DNA of 57,233 nucleotides from assembly GCF_000338295.1 (NCBI RefSeq), contig NZ_ANMO01000080.1:1-57233 (forward strand), in the 5' to 3' direction. Shown here piece by piece: positions 24,789 through 33,933 of the stretch (position 1 is its first letter; the number at the start of each line of letters is the position of its first letter). The position numbers and the translations under genes were made by a program. Origin of the DNA: Rhodopirellula europaea 6C (GTDB lineage: Bacteria; Planctomycetota; Planctomycetia; Pirellulales; Pirellulaceae). The notes beneath the pieces were generated by a model. The model was not told the DNA's origin and did not search any database. It saw only the letters and a list, made by a program, of their open reading frames with translations.

Positions 24789-27700
24789 GTGACCGGCAAG
24801 CTCATTCGATTCAATCAACGGAAGCGTTCCGCAAAGTTGGCGACCGCAAAACGAGTCGCACTTGCTCTGGCAATCGCGACGTCGACAGCCATGGGCGTCT
24901 CCGCTCAGCGTCCCAATGAGCCGCAGCTGAAGCATCTCAAGGTGCCAGCCTCGGTGGCCGATTCGGTGGCGACACGTCTGAGTCTGCAGTATCTCGATCA
25001 GCCGGGTGTGACCATCACTCCCGACGATCGTCCAGGTGGAGGATTGTTGGTTCTGGCACCGCCGAATCTGCAAAGCCGCATCGCCGCAGACGCAGCGACC
25101 TTGTCCAGCAACATGGCTCAAGCCGCCGGTTCACAGGCCGCAACGCCAATCACCGTGCACTTGGTCAACATCACTTGGCGAGAAGTCGAAGACGCTCTGC
25201 GTATCATCGCTGGCGAAGACGTGCCGGTGACGACCAGCCGAAACGGCGAGCGAGCATCGTTCACGTTGACGATGGAAAAACGTGGCGGCAGTGCGACTCG
25301 AGTCGAAGTCGATCGTCGTGCCAACGCGGTCACGTTGACGACCAGCCCGCTGATGCACAACACGTGGCGCAAGACGATCCAAGCGATCGACCAAGCACCT
25401 CGTTTTGCCGGCGAAGAAACTCGCGTCTACATGTTGCAGCATGCGAAGATCTCTTCGGTGCAACGTGCGATCCGTTTGTTGCGAGACCTCGATCCCAAAA
25501 CGGGTTCGGGAACATCAGCACGACCGGCATCCAACCGAACCCAGCCAAACTTCCGCACCGCGGCGTTTCAAAACGAAGGCGGGAACGCGGCACCGGATGG
25601 GGCAGCAGATGTTGCCGCGGCTGATCCCAACGCGGAAGGCGAAGATCCCGCCGGCCCAATCGGTGATCCCGAGATTCAGTTTGTTCCTGAATCGGGACTG
25701 ATCATCGTCAAAGGCAACAAACGCGATATCCAACGCGTCATGGATATCGTCAAAGACATCGAAGAGAAGAGCAAGCTGACTCAGCCTGAGATTGAAGTGC
25801 GTCAGCTTCAGCACGCCGATTCCAACGCCGTCGCGGCATTGTTGACGCAGCTTTACGAAGACGTGTTGTCGGCTCGCCAAGGCGATGTCAGCATCACCGC
25901 TCTGGACTCGCCCAACGCGTTGTTGTTGATCGGTCGCAAGGAAGCCATTGAAGCGGTCAATGATTTGATCGAGAAGATCGACCAGCCGATTCCCGAAACG
26001 GATCGTTTGCGAGTCTTCCGTTTGCAACACGCATCGGCCACCGACGCCGAAGCCACCATTCAAACGTTCTTCACCAACCAGCCCGGTGGCGATGAAGAAA
26101 ATCGGCCCGGTCTAGGCGTTCGCGTTCGGATTTCAGCCGACTATCGAACCAATTCGCTGATCGTCAGTGCCTCGCCGCGTGACCTTGCCGAAGTCACACG
26201 TTTGGTGGAAGAAATCGACGTTCAAAAGATTCCATCGACCGCTGAGATCAAAGTCTTCCCTTTGACCAACGCTCGAGCGGAAGACATGGTCGAGGTGTTG
26301 CAAGATGCGATCTCGGGTGAGCCCGAAAACATCGCTGGTGACACGACGACCGCGGCAACTTCTTTGTCAATCGTTTCGCTCAATTCGCCCGGCAACCCGA
26401 TTCTCGATTCGGGAATTTTAAGTGGTGCCGTGATCACTGCCGACAGCAATGTCAACGCGGTGGTTGTTCGTGCTCCGGCCGGCGGCATGCCTTTGATCGG
26501 CGAACTGATCCGCCAACTCGATCAAACACCCGGCATTGATTCGCTGGTCAAAGTGTTCACGATTGAGAACGGTGACGCGACGCAGTTGACCACCGCCCTG
26601 CAAAACTTGTTCGGCGATGATGCGGCGACCAATGGTACCAGCGTCGGTGCGGGCAACCTTGGTGAGTTGCCATCGTTGTCAGCGTCCGAGAGTGCTTTGA
26701 CTCCGCTCGTTTTCTCAACCGACATCCGCACCAACAGCATCATTGCCAGCGGATCGGCGGAAGATTTGGAAGTGGTCGAAAGCATCTTGCTGCGACTCGA
26801 CAGCGAAGGGTTTGCTGAACGCATCACCGAAGTGATTTGGCTGAAACACCAAATCGCTGAGAACGTCGCGCTGGCGATCACCAACTATGTTTCACAGCGG
26901 GCTCAATCTCGAAATAACATCACGCAGTTCCAACAGGGTCTTGGTCCGTTGGACCTTCCAGATCGTGACATCGTCGCGGTTGCGGAAGCTCAAACGAACA
27001 GCGTGTTGCTCAGCGTTTCGCCACGGATCTACGAAGAAGTCCGTCAGTTGATCGATCGTTTGGATCGACGACCACCGATGGTCTTGATCAAGACATTGAT
27101 CGCCGAAGTCCAACTGGATGACGGATTTGAAATCGGCGGCGAGTTTGGATTGCAAGATTCGTTGTTGTTCGATCGTGGCAAGGCAACCGGTGCGATCGCT
27201 ACGGGAAATCCAGCATCGACTCCGGGTTTCAACTTTGGTGGGACCAACCTTCCCAACGCCAACTCGTTTGGGCAAGAAAGCCTCGCGTCGCAAGGTTTGA
27301 CCAGCTTTGGAGCAAACGCCAGCCAACTGACTCAGTTGAGCGGTCTCAACTCCGGTGGCTTTGTCTTCTCTGCGGCCAGCGAGTCAGTCAACCTGTTCTT
27401 GCGGACCTTGCGTGTTGCCAACCGACTGCAGATTCTCAGTCGACCTGAGATCATGACTGCGGACAACACGGAAGGCTTTGTCCAAGTCGGCCAGAGCTTC
27501 CCGCGTCCAACCGAATTGTCCTTCACTGGAGGAACCGGCGGCACGGCTTCGCAACCCATCATTGGGATCGAAGACGAGGAGATCGGAATCATCTTGCGAG
27601 TGACACCGCGTGTGGGTGCCGATGGAATGATCTTTATGGCCATCGATGCCAGCCGCAGCGACATCAACAACAACGAAGGCCAGATCATTGGTGCCTTCCA

Positions 27701-28583
27701 AGATGATGTGCCGATTTTCGTTCCTGCGATCGATCGAACCCAGGCTCAGGCCACAATCACGGCCTTCGACGGGCAAACAGTCGTCTTCGGTGGATTGATC
27801 CAAAAGGTTCGTCAGAACCGAACGCGTCGTGTGCCTTACCTGTCGAACATTCCTGTTGTCGGAACGTTCTTCAAATATGACTCGGAGATTGAACAACGCA
27901 GCGAATTGCTGGTGGTCATGACACCGATTTTGGTGACCGGCCACGAAGATCTGGAGTACGTCAAACAGGTTGAATCCAGCCGCATGAGTTGGTGCTTGGC
28001 CGACGTCGTCGAAATGCACGGCGATGTTGGATTGTCGGGCGGTTATGGATTGTGGGGGCCCGCGGTCGGGCCAACGATCTATCCCGATATCCATCCCACG
28101 GTCGATGTCTTCCCCGCGGCTGATATGCCCGGTGGTGGACGGGCGATGAAGGGAGGCATGGTTCCTCCTGGTAGCGTCATCAATTCAGTCGAAGGACAAG
28201 TCGTTCCTGGAACAACGAACCAGCTGCCATCGGACGTGACGTTGAATCCTGGCGAGTCGATCATCCACAACGATTGGATCGAGGCTCCTCAAGGATCGAT
28301 GCCGACACCTCAACAAGGTGTGCCAGTGGATCAATTGCCGCCACCAGTGTTGTCGGCTCCCAATGAAATGTTGCCGGCACCCGTGTCAGGCAGCGTACCA
28401 GCGACGGGAGCAGGTTTCACCGGATCGGTACCGACCAAACAAGCCACGACGAACGGATCGTCCTCGCAGGTTCCTGTTAAACAGGCATCCGTTCGGACAC
28501 CTTCCAAACCAGAGGCGGAGAAACCCGCTGGTGAAGAAGCCGCGACCAAGAAACGTTGGTTCAACTTCAACCGTTCGAAGTAA
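24789..28583 (+). CDS. Large secretin (GspD/PilQ type) outer-membrane channel
   Basis: A 1264-residue secretin. A signal peptide (KRVALALAIATSTAMGVSAQ) covers residues 22-42. At least five repeated N-type domains follow, each with a VxxLxxADAxxVAxxL-like pattern (for example IEVRQLQHADSNAVAALLTQLY) and RTNSLIVSASPRDL. The C-terminal secretin domain (about residues 770-1055) contains RVPYLSNIPVVGTFFKYDSE and SELLVVMTPILV. Secretins form the outer-membrane ring of type II or type IV secretion/pilus machines, and the next gene encodes a lipoprotein. No inner-membrane or ATPase component is nearby. The start is GTG 24789, with AAGGTGG four bases upstream. The C-terminal 200 residues are Pro/Gly-rich and low in complexity. 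Confidence 0.94.
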   Translation: MTGKLIRFNQRKRSAKLATAKRVALALAIATSTAMGVSAQRPNEPQLKHLKVPASVADSVATRLSLQYLDQPGVTITPDDRPGGGLLVLAPPNLQSRIAADAATLSSNMAQAAGSQAATPITVHLVNITWREVEDALRIIAGEDVPVTTSRNGERASFTLTMEKRGGSATRVEVDRRANAVTLTTSPLMHNTWRKTIQAIDQAPRFAGEETRVYMLQHAKISSVQRAIRLLRDLDPKTGSGTSARPASNRTQPNFRTAAFQNEGGNAAPDGAADVAAADPNAEGEDPAGPIGDPEIQFVPESGLIIVKGNKRDIQRVMDIVKDIEEKSKLTQPEIEVRQLQHADSNAVAALLTQLYEDVLSARQGDVSITALDSPNALLLIGRKEAIEAVNDLIEKIDQPIPETDRLRVFRLQHASATDAEATIQTFFTNQPGGDEENRPGLGVRVRISADYRTNSLIVSASPRDLAEVTRLVEEIDVQKIPSTAEIKVFPLTNARAEDMVEVLQDAISGEPENIAGDTTTAATSLSIVSLNSPGNPILDSGILSGAVITADSNVNAVVVRAPAGGMPLIGELIRQLDQTPGIDSLVKVFTIENGDATQLTTALQNLFGDDAATNGTSVGAGNLGELPSLSASESALTPLVFSTDIRTNSIIASGSAEDLEVVESILLRLDSEGFAERITEVIWLKHQIAENVALAITNYVSQRAQSRNNITQFQQGLGPLDLPDRDIVAVAEAQTNSVLLSVSPRIYEEVRQLIDRLDRRPPMVLIKTLIAEVQLDDGFEIGGEFGLQDSLLFDRGKATGAIATGNPASTPGFNFGGTNLPNANSFGQESLASQGLTSFGANASQLTQLSGLNSGGFVFSAASESVNLFLRTLRVANRLQILSRPEIMTADNTEGFVQVGQSFPRPTELSFTGGTGGTASQPIIGIEDEEIGIILRVTPRVGADGMIFMAIDASRSDINNNEGQIIGAFQDDVPIFVPAIDRTQAQATITAFDGQTVVFGGLIQKVRQNRTRRVPYLSNIPVVGTFFKYDSEIEQRSELLVVMTPILVTGHEDLEYVKQVESSRMSWCLADVVEMHGDVGLSGGYGLWGPAVGPTIYPDIHPTVDVFPAADMPGGGRAMKGGMVPPGSVINSVEGQVVPGTTNQLPSDVTLNPGESIIHNDWIEAPQGSMPTPQQGVPVDQLPPPVLSAPNEMLPAPVSGSVPATGAGFTGSVPTKQATTNGSSSQVPVKQASVRTPSKPEAEKPAGEEAATKKRWFNFNRSK

Positions 28584-28591
28584 TGAGTCCA

Positions 28592-28649
28592 TTGCCATCG
28601 CACACTCGCGTGATTCGCGTCCTGCAATCACGCAAGTGTGCAGTGGCAA
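28592..28649. repeat. Long hairpin between the secretin and lipoprotein genes
   Basis: Two 24-base arms (28592-28615 and 28626-28649) are inverted with three mismatches around a 10-base loop. The hairpin starts nine bases past the secretin stop. No T-run follows, so it may act as an attenuator or mRNA stabiliser, or be a weak terminator. Confidence 0.7.
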
Positions 28650-28852
28650 AGTAGAAGTGCATCCGATTGGGGCCGTCCCGACACGGATGAAAGATGACGG
28701 CGTCGTTGTCATGTCGACGAGAACTTTCCCGCAACTGTTCTCGTTGAAGCCAACTTCGCTTGTAAATATTTGTGTCGTCGTGAGTTTGAATCCGAACGCT
28801 TTCCGCGTTGGGAAAAAGATTCGCGGTCAACCCTCAAAGCAGAGACCCAGAC

Positions 28853-29739
28853 ATGTCATTGAAATCTCGCGCCCGAAATGCATCCCGAGTGACACTTGGG
28901 GCTTGCTTGGTCAGTTTGACACTCAGCACCGGATGTGCGTCAATGACGCAGTCCGAAAGTGCGGCTCCGAAAAAGAGCCTGCTGGAGCGGATGCCATGGG
29001 CGAAAAAGGACAAGGCGCCTGAGCCTTATCCCAACCCCGCTAAATTGGCTGCGGTATGGTCAACCGAATCGTTGACGCAAGTCGGCCGAGTTCCAACACG
29101 AGGATTCGGCGGACGGATCTTCTTCTACGACGAGAAAACTCGTTCGGTACCAGTCGACGGCACGCTGGTGATTCATGGTTTCGATGACAAGGCCGAAGAC
29201 CCCAAGACTGCGGTCAAACGGTTTGAGTTCACACCAGAGCAATTGACCAGCCACTTCAGCCAGTCAGACGTCGGCGCATCGTACAGCGTTTGGATTCCGT
29301 GGGATGCGATTGGTGGCGAACAGCGTCACATCTCTTTGGTGCATCGTTCAAAACCAAGGAAGGCAAAACGTTGCAGGGACAACCGACCAACGTTCTGCTG
29401 CCAGGAACGAAAACAGACAGTGCGATGGCACTCGCCAACCGCTATTCACCTGACTTCCGGGCTTGGCAACAAGCTTCGTCAGGCAAGACATCGCCTAGCA
29501 GCGGTTTGACCACGACCACGATTTCGCGACCGACGGTACGAGAACGAGCGAGCGAGCTGCCGCCGTCTGTCGGGACGTGGAACATTGCTCGTTCGAGTTC
29601 ATCCAACTCGGTCGACATCGCAATGGTTGACCGAAACGATGCACCGGAGAATGGTCAGGGTGAACCCGCCAACGCAATCGCCTCGCCTGCGAAAACTGGA
29701 ACGCCACAAGTCATGCCGGCATCGACTCGCTTGAAGTGA
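28853..29739 (+). CDS. Secretin-associated lipoprotein, interrupted by a one-base frameshift
   Basis: The N-terminal part (from ATG 28853) has a signal peptide with lipobox LSTGC (about residue 24) and conserved-looking sequence up to ISLV at 29330-29341. The frame then turns into an Arg/Cys/Trp-rich tail ending at 29509. In the -1 frame from 29341 the text reads ASFKTKEGKTLQGQPTNVLLPG and continues open to 29739. Adding one G at 29341 (GTGCATCG to GTGGCATCG) joins the halves into ISLVASFKTKEG and yields about 295 residues. I see no slippery heptamer there, so this is either a sequencing error or a recent loss of function. The part after about residue 215 is Ser/Thr/Pro-rich. The function is unknown. 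Its position after the secretin, 269 bases away, suggests an outer-membrane role. Confidence 0.78.
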
Positions 29740-29761
29740 ATTGAACCCGGGTGTGTTGTGT

Positions 29762-29873
29762 GTAGGCCAGGTTGTACCTGACTGGGTGATTGATGGGCTG
29801 CGTTGAGTGTTGTGGCTAGACGCCTCGCTTTGTACCAAAGCATCGGTTGGTTGCCAGGTGAGACCTGGCCTAC
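29762..29873. repeat. Nested inverted repeat with GTAGGCCAGGT arms
   Basis: GTAGGCCAGGT (29762-29772) and ACCTGGCCTAC (29863-29873) are perfect inverted copies. Each arm also carries its own small hairpin, CCAGGT-TGT-ACCTG on the left and GCCAGGT-GAG-ACCTGGC on the right. It looks like two inverted copies of one mobile or regulatory short element. Confidence 0.65.
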
Positions 29874-29980
29874 GTCACCTGGTGGCTGAGCTCTCCGGGG
29901 TTTCGTGTGGTCCCTCGCCTACGCGTTCGGGTTGTGAAGTGGGTGGTGACTGGGGAAGTGGCTGCTGCCATTGCAAGATT

Positions 29981-30012
29981 AAAAAAAGAGCCCGGTGGAT
30001 ACCGGGCTCTTT
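29981..30012 (-). terminator. Rho-independent terminator of the Gfo/Idh gene
   Basis: AAAGAGCCCGGT (29985-29996) and ACCGGGCTCTTT (30001-30012) form a perfect 12-base stem with loop GGAT. On the minus strand it is followed by seven T (29987-29981). It lies 44 bases past the stop of the gene at 30056-31480 and may also stop plus-strand transcription. Confidence 0.88.
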
Positions 30013-30055
30013 GCATTTGTCATTCTTTGATTGGCTAAATCGGCCGCGAGGCGGA

Positions 30056-31480
30056 TCAGCCCAATTCCCAACCGTCGCGGTATTCGCGTTGGACGAATTG
30101 GTTGACGGCTTCGACGTTGGGGCTCATTAATTCCTTGGCGTTCCACTCGATGCGTTGGCCTTCGCCAGCACGCATGGCCAAGTTGCCGACCAAGATGGTT
30201 TCGGTCAGGCGGCCAGCGTAGCCGAAGTTCGACATGGTGCCGGGCTCGTATTCGCCCTTGATGGTGCTAACGAATTCCCATTTGTGTCGTTCGTCGCCAC
30301 TGGCGTTGAATGGGATGCGAGGCAACCAAGGTTCGGGCTTTTTGAAGTCGACGTATTTGTCTTCGGGAAGCAAGTAGTACTTGGCTCCGTAATCGTCGGG
30401 TGAGAACACAAGGCCTTTGCTTCCGACGATGACCGCACCGGATTGTTTCCGTCCGCCGTCACGTTGTGCTTGGACGCGTTTTTGGAACGAAGCGGGCAAC
30501 TGCGAGATGATGCTTTCCGGTGGCAGGTTGCCGCCGTCGTACCAGTAGAACTTACAAGGTGGCAGCATCTTGCCATCGGCACCTTCGCGTTCTGGGAACT
30601 CGAACATCAGCGAGCTGCTGCCGGGGTACTGTTCGCCTTCGACGATGCCGGGGTTCTTCACAGCGGTGACCGCGATGGGGTCCCACAACTGAAGAGCTTT
30701 GACAGGCATGTTGGTGGTGTGACAGGCCATGTCACCGAGAGCACCGGTTCCGAAGTCGACCCAACCGCGCCAGTTGAACGAGTGGTAGGCGCCTTTGACG
30801 AACGGACGCATCGGGGCCGGGCCGATCCAAGCATCCCAGTTCAACGAGGACGGCACGGGGTCTTCGCCTTCAGGACGTCCGCCACCTTGTGGCCACACGG
30901 GACGGTTGCTGAAAATGTGAATTTCGCTGACGTCACCGATCGCGCCGCTTTGAATGACTTCCACAGCTTCGCGAAGACCATCTTCGCTGGTGCCTTGGTT
31001 GCCCATTTGGGTGATGACGCCGGTCTTCTCAGCGGTTTCTCGCATCAAGCGAGCTTCGCGAATCGACCAGGTCATGGGTTTTTGGCAGTAGATGTGTTTG
31101 CCCATGTTCATGGCTTTAACACATGCCGCCGCGTGCGTGTGGTCAGGCGTGCTGCAGGTCACGATGTCGACCTTGTCGCCCAGTTTGTCCAACATTTCGC
31201 GGAAGTCGTCGAACTGTTCCGCGTCTTTGAATTCGCGACCCTTCTTTGCCAGTGTGTCACGGTCGACATCGCACAACGCGGCGATCTTGACGCCTTGATT
31301 GGCGATGTGGCTGGTGTCGCTACCGCCTTTGCCGCCGACGCCGATGCAGGCCGCTGACAGCGAGTTCAATGCGGAGGGCGACTCTTCTTGTGCCACGCTG
31401 GTACCGGCAAAGTAGCCGACTCCCGCGGTCAATGCGGCCGATTGGCCAATGAAACGGCGGCGGTTTGTTTTCGAGGTCAT
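30056..31480 (-). CDS. Tat-exported Gfo/Idh/MocA family oxidoreductase
   Basis: A 474-residue protein. A twin-arginine signal (RRRFIGQSAALTAGVGYF, residues 7-24) ends near AQ at residue 31. A Rossmann fold follows with a GxGxxG-like loop (GVGGKGGSDT), then ALCDVDRDTL, the family motif STPDHTH and the lysine motif CQKPMTW. In this family EKP is usual; here QKP is present, as in the planctomycete secreted subgroup. The enzymes act on sugars or inositols with NAD(P). Export of a cofactor enzyme is unusual but common in planctomycetes. The start at ATG 31480 is preferred over TTG 31486. Confidence 0.92.
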   Translation of the reverse strand: MTSKTNRRRFIGQSAALTAGVGYFAGTSVAQEESPSALNSLSAACIGVGGKGGSDTSHIANQGVKIAALCDVDRDTLAKKGREFKDAEQFDDFREMLDKLGDKVDIVTCSTPDHTHAAACVKAMNMGKHIYCQKPMTWSIREARLMRETAEKTGVITQMGNQGTSEDGLREAVEVIQSGAIGDVSEIHIFSNRPVWPQGGGRPEGEDPVPSSLNWDAWIGPAPMRPFVKGAYHSFNWRGWVDFGTGALGDMACHTTNMPVKALQLWDPIAVTAVKNPGIVEGEQYPGSSSLMFEFPEREGADGKMLPPCKFYWYDGGNLPPESIISQLPASFQKRVQAQRDGGRKQSGAVIVGSKGLVFSPDDYGAKYYLLPEDKYVDFKKPEPWLPRIPFNASGDERHKWEFVSTIKGEYEPGTMSNFGYAGRLTETILVGNLAMRAGEGQRIEWNAKELMSPNVEAVNQFVQREYRDGWELG

Positions 31481-31881
31481 GGACAAACAGTTCCAAAGGA
31501 AGGGAAAGGTAGGTGGGCGAACAGGCGAACCGTCGTCGCGTCAGTTTGCAACAAGATATCGTAGACAGACGCGATGGGTGACGGAGATCCGTGAATCGAA
31601 TTGTACTTCACCTGAGCGCCTAGATTAACAACTCAATAGAGGCAGGACAATCTTTCCGCAAGAACGATTGGCAGCGTCTTTGTGCGACGGATCGACGTAA
31701 TTGACGATTCGTTCACTTTAGAAACGCCTTTGGGGGAACTCGGCGCAATGACACGAAAAAAGCCGCTTCCGTGAAGAAGCGGCCTATCAGGTGGCCTCAT
31801 CGCCCGACTTTCGAGTGCAGTCCATCCGCCTGGAATGGCCGGGCACGCATGAGAGTCGTTGCCGGTGAAGCAAGTTCTCAA
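31481..31881. other. Intergenic region between two minus-strand genes
   Basis: A 401-base region with the terminator of the upstream (rpe-linked) unit at 31756-31783. The part near 31500-31700 is AT-richer and should hold the promoter of the Gfo/Idh gene, but I see no clear hexamers. Confidence 0.4.
31756..31783 (-). terminator. Rho-independent terminator of the rpe-phosphatase-like unit
   Basis: On the minus strand, GCCGCTTC (31783-31776) and GAAGCGGC (31769-31762) form an 8-base stem with a 6-base loop and six T follow (31761-31756). It is 99 bases past the stop of the phosphatase-like gene. Confidence 0.82.
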
Positions 31882-32463
31882 TCAAGATGTTTCGATCAAT
31901 TGCCAGTTGCCGGCGTCTGTTTCGACTTTCCAAATTTGTGGCAACGCTTCGTCCTTCAGTTGGCTGGCGACCAAGGATGCCAACGGATCAGGAATCACGA
32001 AGGCAACAACTTGGTTGCGATTGCGTTTCAAGATCCGACGCACTGCCTTGCCCACTCGGTGTGCGGCTTCGTGCAACGGTTCACCGCCGGGAGGACAGGT
32101 CGATTCCGGCGTATCACACAATTCGCGATACAGCCGTGGTTGGTTGCGACGAATCTCTTCGATCAGTTTGCCGTGCCACAAACCGTGATCCACATTGCGG
32201 AACTCGTCGATCACCTTGGGACGCAGGTCACGTCCTTCGGAAAGACACTTCGCTGTTTCGACCGCCGATTGGCAGGGTGCACAGTAAATCGCATGGAGGC
32301 GAATGCCAGCCAGTTCGCTGGCGAGCGATTCAGCTTGCATGCGGCCGCGTTCGCACAACGGCATGTCCAGGTTGCCCTTCATGCGACCTTGTTCATCAAA
32401 GGTGGTCGCACCGGGGCGAATCAAAACCAGCTTGGAAGCGGCTTTGGGCCAAAGTGAAATCAT
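31882..32463 (-). CDS. Histidine-phosphatase-fold protein lacking both catalytic histidines
   Basis: A 193-residue protein of the phosphoglycerate-mutase-like fold. The first strand reads LVLIRPGATTFDEQGRMKG where active members have RHG; the codon here is CCC (Pro, residue 17), so the phospho-accepting His is absent. The second conserved His region reads VVAFVIPDPLAS in place of a V(V/L)xHG motif. Other conserved features, such as CAPCQSAVETAK and the FRNVDHGLWHGK acidic region, are retained. It is therefore probably a pseudo-enzyme or has another activity. ATG 32463 overlaps the rpe stop in an ATGA junction (32460-32463), so it is probably translationally coupled with Rpe. Confidence 0.85.
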   Translation of the reverse strand: MISLWPKAASKLVLIRPGATTFDEQGRMKGNLDMPLCERGRMQAESLASELAGIRLHAIYCAPCQSAVETAKCLSEGRDLRPKVIDEFRNVDHGLWHGKLIEEIRRNQPRLYRELCDTPESTCPPGGEPLHEAAHRVGKAVRRILKRNRNQVVAFVIPDPLASLVASQLKDEALPQIWKVETDAGNWQLIETS

Positions 32464-33167
32464 GACTGGTCTCCCGCTGAAGGAGGCGAACCATGCATGG
32501 CCTGCGTCAATACGTTGATCGCAGTTTCGTAATCGTGTTGTCCAAAAATCGCGGACCCGACGACAAACAGATCGCAACCGGCGGCACGAGCCTCACCGAT
32601 CGTCTCGGCTTTGATGCCACCGTCGATTTCCAGCAGCAAGTCTGGTTTGCGTTCTTTGAGGCTTCGCAAACGGTCCAGCGACACTGGATTGAATTTTTGG
32701 CCGCCAAACCCTGCGTTGACGCTCATGACCAGGACCATGTCGACTGAATCAAGGCAGCAATCCAGTTTGCCAAAGTCCGTGTCGGGATTGATCGCGACAC
32801 CGACGCCGACGCCCATGTCACGAATCTTTCCAGCGACTTCGACGGAGTCCTCGACTGCTTCCACATGGAAGGTCAGCATGTCCGCGCCGGCATCGACCAT
32901 CGGTCGCGCATAGGCAACCGGATCGCTGATCATCAGATGAACGTCCAGCGGCATGTCCGTGTGACGACGCAGACCTTCGACAATGGGCATGCCGTAGGTC
33001 AGGTTTGGCACAAAGTGGCCGTCCATGACATCCAAGTGCAACACGCGCGTTCCAGCAACGGTCAGCTTCTCGATCTCGGTGCGCAAGTCACCAAAATCGC
33101 ATTGCAAAAGGCTCGGCAAAATTGCCGGCCCAGCGGCACGGATGGAATCGAGCTTCGCTCGGCTCAT
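32460..33167 (-). CDS. rpe: Ribulose-phosphate 3-epimerase
   Basis: Converts ribulose-5-phosphate to xylulose-5-phosphate in the pentose phosphate pathway. The 235-residue TIM barrel has AILPSLLQCDF, the metal-binding HLDVMDGHFVPNLTYG, VHLMI, MSVNAGFGGQKF (usually MSVNPGFGGQ) and EIDGGI, with VVGSAIFG at the end. The phosphate-binding loop has Ala in place of the usual Pro at the NPG position. ATG 33167 starts the conserved part and gives the usual length with a short extension. The phosphatase-like gene follows with an ATGA overlap. Confidence 0.95.
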   Translation of the reverse strand: MSRAKLDSIRAAGPAILPSLLQCDFGDLRTEIEKLTVAGTRVLHLDVMDGHFVPNLTYGMPIVEGLRRHTDMPLDVHLMISDPVAYARPMVDAGADMLTFHVEAVEDSVEVAGKIRDMGVGVGVAINPDTDFGKLDCCLDSVDMVLVMSVNAGFGGQKFNPVSLDRLRSLKERKPDLLLEIDGGIKAETIGEARAAGCDLFVVGSAIFGQHDYETAINVLTQAMHGSPPSAGDQS

Positions 33168-33782
33168 ACAGTTGTCTCATCGGGGAATGGATTCACCACA
33201 CAGGGAACACGCGATGTGGCCCATGGAAACGTCCAAAGACGTTCAACCGAGATCACTCTGCGAACACGGCAAAAACCGGGTTCACCTCGTTTCTCGATCG
33301 CACCTCGCCGCCTTGGCAGCGAAATGCCCACATTGTGTTGGTGTGATGCGATCGCCGTGCCAATTTTCGCCAGCCGAAACCGATCCGATCGGGCGGCTGC
33401 TTGCGATTTGACGACACACGATTGCATCGATGGGGCAACAGATTGATCAAGTCCCCGGGCCGCTGTCAATTGGCAGGCCAAATTCAGGGGGACTCCCCCA
33501 AGCCACAATGGCGGACGCAATGCAGAAATTCAAAACAACCGGCATTTGCTAGCAACCGCAATGGCGTCGAATCCTCCGTAAAAATTTGCTTTCGGCAACA
33601 GCGATTTTCGCGGATCGGGCCATTTGCGGCTGGAGAAGCATTCTGAGCGTCTCGCTCCCACCAGGAGATCTAGCAGTTTTACATCACCTTTCTTTTCGGA
33701 AGGTCGGACCGGGGAGGGAAGTGCACGCCGTTTCCCATGCTCGGCCCTCACTCTCGCGTACGCCTGAACGGCGTCGCTCGAA

Positions 33783-33809
33783 CTCTCCCCAAACTTTGTT
33801 TCGGGAGAG
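33783..33809. repeat. Inverted repeat CTCTCCC / GGGAGAG
   Basis: A perfect 7-base stem extended by AAAC/GTTT after one C-C mismatch, with a 3-base loop. No T-run follows. Confidence 0.55.
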
Positions 33810-33889
33810 GTACGCCGTGTGTGAATCCGCCGAAAAGCGGCACTTTAAAACCGCGCGACCTCCAAGCCGACGAGTTTCGGCCGCGCACG

Positions 33890-33933
33890 AAAAAACGGCC
33901 GTCGTATGTTCCGAAGAACTCACGACGACCGTT
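33890..33933 (-). terminator. Rho-independent terminator of the second secretin gene
   Basis: AACGGTCGTCGT (33933-33922) pairs with ACGACGGCCGTT (33905-33894) with one G-T pair, a 16-base loop and six T on the minus strand (33895-33890). It starts 86 bases past the secretin stop. Confidence 0.8.

Larger units (their letters stand above)
29740..30055. other. Convergent intergenic region with repeat and terminator
   Basis: This 316-base region between the lipoprotein gene (plus) and the Gfo/Idh gene (minus) holds the GTAGGCCAGGT inverted repeat and the terminator listed separately. I see no gene in it. Confidence 0.5.

Noticed and set aside
29337-29350. Programmed -1 frameshift in the lipoprotein gene
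   Set aside because: No X-XXY-YYZ slippery heptamer and no obvious downstream pseudoknot at the junction, so a plain deletion or sequencing error is more likely.
33164-33520. A 118-codon minus-strand ORF whose stop overlaps the rpe start (ATGA)
   Set aside because: The overlap is suggestive, but the product is Arg/Ser-rich without any pattern of a folded protein. Only conservation could rescue it.
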